From: Armatimonadota bacterium
GTDB lineage: Bacteria > Armatimonadota > Hebobacteria > CAIYQO01
Direction of reading: 5' to 3'
DNA: 11,683 nucleotides
NCBI GenBank assembly: GCA_022708765.1
Contig: JAKIYB010000037.1
Coordinates: 1 to 11,683, forward strand
Part shown: positions 6,578 through 11,683 of the stretch, in pieces
Position numbering within the stretch: the first letter of the stretch is position 1
How the letters are laid out: each line of letters begins with the position of its first letter
The notes under the pieces: generated by a model
Databases searched by the model: none
What the model was told of the DNA's origin: nothing
What the model saw: only the letters and a program-made list of their open reading frames with translations
Program-made: the position numbers and the translations under genes

Positions 6578-6637
6578 CGTTGATGGCATCACAATCCGCG
6601 ACACACATCCCAGCACGGGGTTGCGTGCGCTAGCGGT

Positions 6638-6807
6638 CTTCCGGCAGGTCTTCTGACTTACGGATCACTTTACTCTCCGCGCCTTCCCGCCCGTTTACGG
6701 ACAGTGGCATTTCGCGGTTTTCATCCCCGCACACAGCGCCGGCCAAACGTTGCGGATTCACACCGCATTCCCATTTTCACCCCTCGCCACGCTCGGGGCA
6801 CCGGAAG
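6638..6807 (-). promoter_or_regulatory. Cobalamin (adenosylcobalamin-class) riboswitch
   Basis: Read on the minus strand, the leader has the conserved B12 aptamer elements in order. P1 is closed by CTTCCGG (6807-6801) and CCGGAAG (6644-6638). Then come GAGGGGTGAAAAT, the core GGGAATGCGGTGTGAATCC (6772-6754), a GCTGTGTGCGGGG element, GCCACTGTCC (6708-6699), GGGAAGGC, and the 3' B12-box GTCAGAAGACCTGCC (6657-6643). The length of about 170 nt is typical. It starts close to the predicted transcription start and is followed by an intrinsic terminator and the ThiC-family gene, so B12 sufficiency should switch that gene off. Confidence 0.96.
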
Positions 6808-6835
6808 CCCGGGCGCCATTGCTGGCACCAGTATC

Positions 6836-6864
6836 ATTATACGGAGCCTTGCTCGATCTGGCAA
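6836..6864 (-). promoter_or_regulatory. Promoter of the riboswitch/ThiC-family unit
   Basis: The -35 TTGCCA (6864-6859, 5 of 6) and a perfect -10 TATAAT (6841-6836) are separated by the optimal 17 nt. Predicted transcription starts near 6829, about 22 nt before the aptamer P1, giving a leader of about 346 nt. A 7-bp inverted repeat (GCCTTGC/GCAAGGC, 6846-6852 and 6861-6867) overlaps the -35 and spacer and could be an operator. Confidence 0.85.
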
Positions 6865-6892
6865 GGCGGCAACATTTCCTGATCACAGGCTA

Positions 6893-7020
6893 TCAGCAGC
6901 CGACAATCGCATCCATCCGCGGCATATCGAGATACGCAGCGACGTGATCGGCCATACGGTCTATGTCCGCAGCGGAGCGCTCGTGCACCGACACTGCCAC
7001 CAAGCCTTTGCGCGCGCAGG
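6893..7020 (-). pseudogene. Coding-like out-of-frame tail downstream of the truncated hypothetical gene
   Basis: In a different minus-strand frame from the preceding gene, a protein-like stretch runs to a TGA at 6895-6893: ARKGLVAVSVHERSAADIDR, then MADHVAAYLDMPRMDAIVGC. It is balanced in composition, unlike the frame-0 reading over the same bases. It has no start of its own and may be the C-terminal remnant of the frameshifted upstream gene or of another lost gene. No family is recognised. Confidence 0.25.
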
Positions 7021-7776
7021 CGATTGAGCCAGGTGCGGTGGAACACGGGATGGCCGAAAAGGCCTTTCGATATTTTCAGACGGATCCAGTTGGGTAAGCG
7101 GCAATTGACCCCTCACACGCATCACCGTAGCCCAGGCAGGAGTGGCATGCACGCAGGTTTCCTGAATATCAATCGTCATGGAGCGATCGCTCCATGTCAG
7201 TGTTAGCGGCACCGGCCGGACAAACCGGGCTGGATTCCCAAATCGGTCCTGCGGTGAGATCATCACCCGGACGGTTCCGTCCACCACGCGCGGTGTGGCA
7301 TAAAAACAGAGCCGTTCCACCGGTCCTGCTACCACCGGCAACGTGCAGGTTGAGTTTGCTTCAATTTGTGATTGTGGCAGCGGTGCATCCTTCTGCCATG
7401 GATCAGAAGGCTCATTTCTCCAGACTGATAGATTCAAGTCGATGCCAGCCCAAACCGGCGCGATGCACACCAATCCGAATTCGACCGGTTCTCCGCGCCG
7501 CGCGCCGTAAGGCAACGCTGCCCGGAGGATGATCCGTTCCGGGTTGCGCCATATCTCATGGATAGTGGGCGCGACTTTCCAACGGTACGTAATATCACCT
7601 TTCACCATGGTCATGCGGCAGTACCGCCAGGAGAGAAATGCGCGTAAACAATGGTCACGCAGTTCTACCTGGCTCCCAGCCACCACATCCGTCTCCGGGC
7701 GCCATTCCAATGTATATGCGAACTGGCGTATTAGCGTCGCGTGGGCACCAGGATTCTGAATCATCGTGAGGCCCAT
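6961..7776 (-). CDS. Hypothetical beta-rich protein, possibly a truncated DUF3604-type N-terminal region
   Basis: I do not firmly recognise this 271-residue product. The ATG at 7776 is chosen because GAAGG lies 7 nt upstream; a GTG at 7839 is possible but has no ribosome site. There is no signal peptide. The sequence looks like two beta-sandwich modules, with segments such as PYGARRGEPVEFGL, APVWAGIDLNLSV and ISPQDRFGNPARF. From memory these resemble the Ig-like region that precedes the PHP-like domain in DUF3604-type proteins; that domain is missing here. Coding character is good to about LDPSENIE (near 7080). After that the frame becomes Arg/Pro/Trp-rich, and other minus-strand frames look more protein-like, suggesting a frameshift near 7050-7080. 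It lies 80 bp downstream of the heparinase-like gene on the same strand, so it may be the tail of that operon or a decaying gene. Confidence 0.55.
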   Translation of the reverse strand: MGLTMIQNPGAHATLIRQFAYTLEWRPETDVVAGSQVELRDHCLRAFLSWRYCRMTMVKGDITYRWKVAPTIHEIWRNPERIILRAALPYGARRGEPVEFGLVCIAPVWAGIDLNLSVWRNEPSDPWQKDAPLPQSQIEANSTCTLPVVAGPVERLCFYATPRVVDGTVRVMISPQDRFGNPARFVRPVPLTLTWSDRSMTIDIQETCVHATPAWATVMRVRGQLPLTQLDPSENIERPFRPSRVPPHLAQSPARAKAWWQCRCTSAPLRT

Positions 7777-7856
7777 GCTGATACCTTCATCACATTGGTC
7801 TTTCCGCGCTATGCCAACACCGGGCTTGAATCGGACCACAACACATTGGTGCTACA

Positions 7857-10800
7857 TTACTCCCATGCCTGCCAGTTGCGAAAAACGGCTGGTTGCGCAA
7901 GCGTGCGTATTTCGAACGCGTGCTCGCCAGACATGAACGGCACGATGAGGGTACGCCAATCCGTGCCGACGGCAAAGGTTTGGCCATCCAGCACATAGGT
8001 GGGCTGGGTAATCAGGCCGTCCGGCATCGTCATGAATGCGAGACGCCCTGGGCCAACGTACCGGCCGGCAATGCGATCGGGGAAGAAGGTGATGTCATAC
8101 GGACCGGGGGCGCTCCAGATTTGCGCCCCTTTATATCCGATGCGTGTGCCATTGCGCAATACACAACGTACGGTACCCGCATTCTCATTAATCACCAGCA
8201 TCCCCTGCTTTCCAACAAAACGCACACCTTCCTGTTCGAAGCTGATGGCTGTTGCACTGTCGAATGTGTAGGCAATACCCTCCGTGCAGGCGCCACGGGT
8301 GACGCCGGGCGCCAGTTGGACGGGATTTTTCAGCTTAGGCAGCGCCGGCTTGGGTGTCAATTCCGGTGTTGGGTTTGTGATAACCTTGCCGTCTTTCACC
8401 TGTTTTAGCGGGATAATTTTGCAGACCGGTATTTCGCTGCGCAACTCCATGCCCTTATACATAATGCGGCTAGGGCCTTCCGCGATGACCAGATGCACTT
8501 CGTCTGGATACACGCGTACCGCGCCGGCGACACCATCGAAGGAGATGTCGTTGCCGGCATACTGCATGGCGCCATGGCCCAGGAACACGAAATCCGTGCC
8601 TTCGCTGGTGACGATGCGTGCTGCACCATCCGCCAGCTTCGTGTAAGCAGGAACGACTTCTTCGGCTTGCCGTGGGTAGAGGACCGCCAGCACATCCTGC
8701 CCGGCGGCAATGGGGCCAAAGGAAGTGACAGTAAACAGATGCCGGTCCGGCGCGGCTTCAGCGGCTCCCCGATTATGAATATCCGCCGCTTCGCGGGATT
8801 CCGACGCGACGGTCGCCGGTTGCAGGAAACGCAAATTCAGCTTGGGGCCGAAGGAACTGGTGAACTCCAGGCCGGTGTCCGTACGCGTCACCCATTCCTT
8901 TTTCCCCGGATTCTTTATCGTCCAGAAGGTCTGCTGCAGGTTCTTCGCGTCACTGCCCAGCGGGGTGAAACTGTCGCGAAAGACGAAGTAGTTCGGCCCG
9001 TCAGCAGCCTTTCCTTTCAGGAACAGGATCTGCCGCGCCCACTGCTGGGGGTCATAATCGCCCAGTCCGCGCAGGTAATCCACGGAGTCGCTGAAGAGGT
9101 GCGTGTAGATGCCCGCGGTGGGCACGCCGCCCGCCCAGTGGCCGACGTTATCGCGACTACCGAAACGCACAGCGCTGGCCCAACCGAATTCCTTGTTGAG
9201 CGCCATGACTTCCGGCGCGGTGGAGAGCACCACATAGACGCGCGAAGACATACTCACCAGTGGCGCGCCTTTCGCGTAAAGGACGAAGTCGCCGTGGTTC
9301 GGGTCGGTATGACTATGAAAATACCCCATGCGGGCGGAAAGGAAGGTTTCATCCGGATTGCCGACATGGGCACGCAGCGTGGCTCCCATGCTGGGCAGCC
9401 AACTGCTGTTCAACTCAGGTGGTACGTAGCCTTTTGGGATGGTATTGACCAAGTCGGCGTGCACCGCTACGCGTTCGGCGAAATCGGCCATATGATTGGC
9501 GTGCATGCCATACGAATCTGCCTGCGGACGCCCAACGTGATCCCACATCCAGGTCAGCGAGCGTGCCATCGCCGGGTCCGCATCACGGACGACCGCTGCG
9601 GCTTCCAGCCAATGCAGATATGAGTATAGCTGTTCATGTCCCCAGCCTTGCACGGCACGCGTTGGGCCATGCGGCTCCTTATCTTGCCACCATCGCTCCC
9701 ATATTGCCATGCGCGGGTCTGGCGGACTGACCAGGCGCAGCATATACTGGCTGGGCATCGCCGCCAGTCGTGCCAGACGGTCGTCCAGCATCCCGTTCAC
9801 TTTCAGCGCGTAGGCGCCGTGCAACAGGGGGCCGTATCCGACAGGCTGATAATGAATGCCTTCGCTCCACGCTCCGGAGGCATCGGTATTCTTCGCTAAC
9901 TGATACGCAACCTCCTGACGCGATACCTCCATCCATTCTTTCGCCATCGGATGGTCTGGTATTAAACTGGCCGCCAACGGTAAAACGAAAAAGCGATTGA
10001 GCGGCATATTGGGATTGCCGAGGAACATCATGGAGCCGCGTGGGTGTTCGTCTGGCTCAGTTGAGGAATAGCAGACCGCCGCCAGCAGCATGCGAATTTC
10101 ACGGCGCTCATCAGGCGATATCTTTGTCGCCAACCATTCATCCATGTTGACAAACGACGAGGCAAGGCCCGTTCGCACGAAACCGGACATCAGGCTGTCC
10201 AGCGCGGTATTGGTGAGCCAGCGCAACTGGGATGTGTAGCCCAGCAGCGCTTTCTTCCGATCCGGGTCAGGAGTATCCTGGAAATATAACTGCCGTTTCA
10301 AGGCTTCGACGGCCGGGTGGGTGGCCCATTGTCTTTTCACTCGCTTGATATCAGCAGTATTCATCCCAAGACGAGGATAGGTGGTGTTTGGATCTTCAGG
10401 CCACTCAAGTATCCAATCTTTGTAATCGTCCAGGCTGATATGTCCGCGCGCTTTCCGCAGTGCCACCAGTTCGGGGTAATACCGCACCGGCCCGGCAACC
10501 AGCAGCCACTGTCGCCGGCCATAGGAGAAGGGCAACGCGGGGTCGTATTCGCCGGAGTCCAGGTGGGAGTTCGGATACGCCTCCACGCGGATAGGCCATT
10601 CCAGGCTCACATCACCCACGGCGTGCGCGCTCAGCCTGCTGGACATGAATGCCCCCTGCGCGCCGCGCCAGTTGCCCATATGTACCGGTACAATGCCGAT
10701 AAAGGGGATGCGCGCACGGTCAGCGCCTTCCGCAAATTGCCGGGTATCCGCCAGGCCGATTACACCGGCGCCAGGATTCCACCCGCCCCAATCTTTGATA

Positions 10801-11683
10801 TGAAACAGGCGTTGAGTCGGCTGGTCGGTGGTGGTCACCCGACTTAAATATGGCCAATTATTGGCCTTTTCGTTGACGGTGGGTACGGTGAATCCGAGTT
10901 TGGTAAAGCGTCCCTCCAGTGCCATGTCCCGTCCCTGATTCGGGCCTCCGAAATTTCCTCCGTTCAACGTCGCGTAGGCCAGATCGGGATGCCAGCCGGT
11001 ACCAGCCAACGAGAAGACCACCTTCAGCATCCCCGGCACATCCGGCACGTCCGCGTAGAACGGATTGTTGTTGTAGTTACGCTCCACGTAGTCATTGGTA
11101 TTGGTGTAGCTGGTCACGCCCAGGTCATACTGTTCATCTAATTCGAGTGCCGCGTCGCCTGTAAGCAAGCGTACGGTCAACTGGTAAAACCCATCGCGAT
11201 TGAAAGTGTATCGAATGATCGCTTCTCCAAAGAGCGGGCCTTGTTCGGTGACCGTGCAGGTGTAGCCGGTAACCTGCGGCGCATCCTTGTTATCTTTCGT
11301 GGTAAAATAACTCCCGCCGATCCACTGGCCACCAGCCAGCCGGAAGCCTTGCAATGGCCCCGGCGCAAGGCCGGCGCCGACCTGTTTGCCGTAGAGTTTC
11401 ACCATTGCCGCATGATCGTTACCGAAACGTAGCGGCGTTGGGAAGCGCACTATGCCAGCTTTCGGCAAGCGGACGCCAGTGACAGCATTCTCCAGCGTCA
11501 GGTAATCGCCCGCAGTGGAGATTTTTACATCCCCGGGCGGGATGGTTGCCTTTTCCGGCAGTAATTGGTAAGTATAGGCGCCTTTTGCCGGTAATGACGC
11601 GTAATAAGAAATGCGCGCTTCTGCGATGCTGCCATCGGGATGGGTCTTCACCCGCCAGAGCTGGCATGGTTGCTCCTTCCCCT
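7857..11683 (-). CDS. Large heparinase II/III-like (alginate-lyase-superfamily) protein, N-terminus beyond window
   Basis: At least 1,274 residues are in frame from the right edge. The GTG at 11651 is only the first possible start inside the window and has no ribosome site; the frame is open for ten more codons to the edge, so the gene is partial. Residues are numbered from that GTG. About 1-390 form a beta-rich N-terminal region. About 400-740 look like an alpha/alpha-toroid with the W-S-E-G-x-H-Y segment near 592-598. About 745-1090 resemble the heparinase II/III beta-sandwich, with HSHTDPNHGDFVLYAKGAPL near 778, matching the H-x-x-x-N/D...F-x-L-x-x-x-G-x-P-L pattern of polysaccharide lyases. 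A Pro/Lys linker (TPELTPKPALPKLKNP, about 1093-1108) leads to a ~150-residue C-terminal beta domain. The likely role is cleavage of an acidic polysaccharide outside the cytoplasm; no signal peptide can be checked. Catalytic residues were not verified by alignment, so a non-enzymatic role is possible. Confidence 0.75.
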   Translation of the reverse strand, partial: GKEQPCQLWRVKTHPDGSIAEARISYYASLPAKGAYTYQLLPEKATIPPGDVKISTAGDYLTLENAVTGVRLPKAGIVRFPTPLRFGNDHAAMVKLYGKQVGAGLAPGPLQGFRLAGGQWIGGSYFTTKDNKDAPQVTGYTCTVTEQGPLFGEAIIRYTFNRDGFYQLTVRLLTGDAALELDEQYDLGVTSYTNTNDYVERNYNNNPFYADVPDVPGMLKVVFSLAGTGWHPDLAYATLNGGNFGGPNQGRDMALEGRFTKLGFTVPTVNEKANNWPYLSRVTTTDQPTQRLFHIKDWGGWNPGAGVIGLADTRQFAEGADRARIPFIGIVPVHMGNWRGAQGAFMSSRLSAHAVGDVSLEWPIRVEAYPNSHLDSGEYDPALPFSYGRRQWLLVAGPVRYYPELVALRKARGHISLDDYKDWILEWPEDPNTTYPRLGMNTADIKRVKRQWATHPAVEALKRQLYFQDTPDPDRKKALLGYTSQLRWLTNTALDSLMSGFVRTGLASSFVNMDEWLATKISPDERREIRMLLAAVCYSSTEPDEHPRGSMMFLGNPNMPLNRFFVLPLAASLIPDHPMAKEWMEVSRQEVAYQLAKNTDASGAWSEGIHYQPVGYGPLLHGAYALKVNGMLDDRLARLAAMPSQYMLRLVSPPDPRMAIWERWWQDKEPHGPTRAVQGWGHEQLYSYLHWLEAAAVVRDADPAMARSLTWMWDHVGRPQADSYGMHANHMADFAERVAVHADLVNTIPKGYVPPELNSSWLPSMGATLRAHVGNPDETFLSARMGYFHSHTDPNHGDFVLYAKGAPLVSMSSRVYVVLSTAPEVMALNKEFGWASAVRFGSRDNVGHWAGGVPTAGIYTHLFSDSVDYLRGLGDYDPQQWARQILFLKGKAADGPNYFVFRDSFTPLGSDAKNLQQTFWTIKNPGKKEWVTRTDTGLEFTSSFGPKLNLRFLQPATVASESREAADIHNRGAAEAAPDRHLFTVTSFGPIAAGQDVLAVLYPRQAEEVVPAYTKLADGAARIVTSEGTDFVFLGHGAMQYAGNDISFDGVAGAVRVYPDEVHLVIAEGPSRIMYKGMELRSEIPVCKIIPLKQVKDGKVITNPTPELTPKPALPKLKNPVQLAPGVTRGACTEGIAYTFDSATAISFEQEGVRFVGKQGMLVINENAGTVRCVLRNGTRIGYKGAQIWSAPGPYDITFFPDRIAGRYVGPGRLAFMTMPDGLITQPTYVLDGQTFAVGTDWRTLIVPFMSGEHAFEIRTLAQPAVFRNWQAWE

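Noticed and set aside
8493..9623. 376-residue plus-strand ORF inside the heparinase-like gene
   Set aside because: Antisense shadow: no ribosome site, no recognisable motif, and a strongly supported gene on the other strand.
11419..11667. 82-residue minus-strand ORF starting at an ATG with AAGGAG just upstream
   Set aside because: The ribosome-site-like bases are Lys-Glu codons of the heparinase-like frame, which is open through the window edge. The 82-residue product is low-complexity shadow sequence.
1..11683. CRISPR arrays, tRNA or rRNA genes, complete insertion sequences
   Set aside because: No regularly spaced repeats, cloverleaf-like stretches, rRNA-like sequence or paired terminal repeats flanking a transposase were seen.

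Overview
This is a GC-rich (roughly 60 %) bacterial chromosomal segment. Several genes point to an anaerobic or microaerophilic, corrinoid-using lifestyle: a cobalamin riboswitch, an oxygen-sensitive ThiC-family radical SAM enzyme, and a uroporphyrinogen-decarboxylase-fold methyltransferase-like protein. The very large heparinase II/III-like protein at the right edge suggests a polysaccharide-degrading lineage of the Armatimonadota/Planctomycetota/Verrucomicrobiota/Chloroflexota kind. The sequence alone does not fix the phylum.

Layout, left to right. (1) 2-2536, plus strand: the end of an ABC transporter ATPase, its NMT1/SsuA-like periplasmic binding protein (4-bp overlap), and a UROD/MtaA-fold protein 16 bp further on. 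They look like one operon for importing and processing a small, perhaps methylated, substrate. (2) 2584-3850, minus strand: a COG1237-type metallo-beta-lactamase-fold hydrolase, translationally coupled to a PaaI/hotdog thioesterase. The pair is divergent from (3) a PadR-like repressor with a Cys/His-rich N-terminus (3978-4379, plus). The intergenic region holds a strong minus-strand promoter with an 11-bp palindrome on its start site, so a simple repressor circuit can be read from the sequence. (4) 4380-5166: a degraded-looking ORF with a serine-recombinase-like C-terminal part, then a 253-bp non-coding stretch with a long hairpin. (5) 6864-5167, minus strand: a complete regulated unit made of a near-consensus promoter, a cobalamin riboswitch, an intrinsic terminator and a ThiC-family gene. 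(6) 6893-7776, minus strand: a hypothetical beta-sandwich-type protein that appears truncated by a frameshift. (7) 7857 to the right edge, minus strand: a heparinase II/III-like protein of at least 1,274 residues whose N-terminus lies outside the window.

The most notable unit is the ThiC homologue. It is under a B12 riboswitch, not a thiamine one, and differs from canonical ThiC at several near-invariant positions. This is best explained by BzaF, the anaerobic 5-hydroxybenzimidazole synthase that makes the B12 lower-ligand precursor from the purine/thiamine intermediate AIR. That assignment combines what is seen (riboswitch, substitutions) with known biology (bza genes under B12 riboswitches) and still needs a phylogenetic test.
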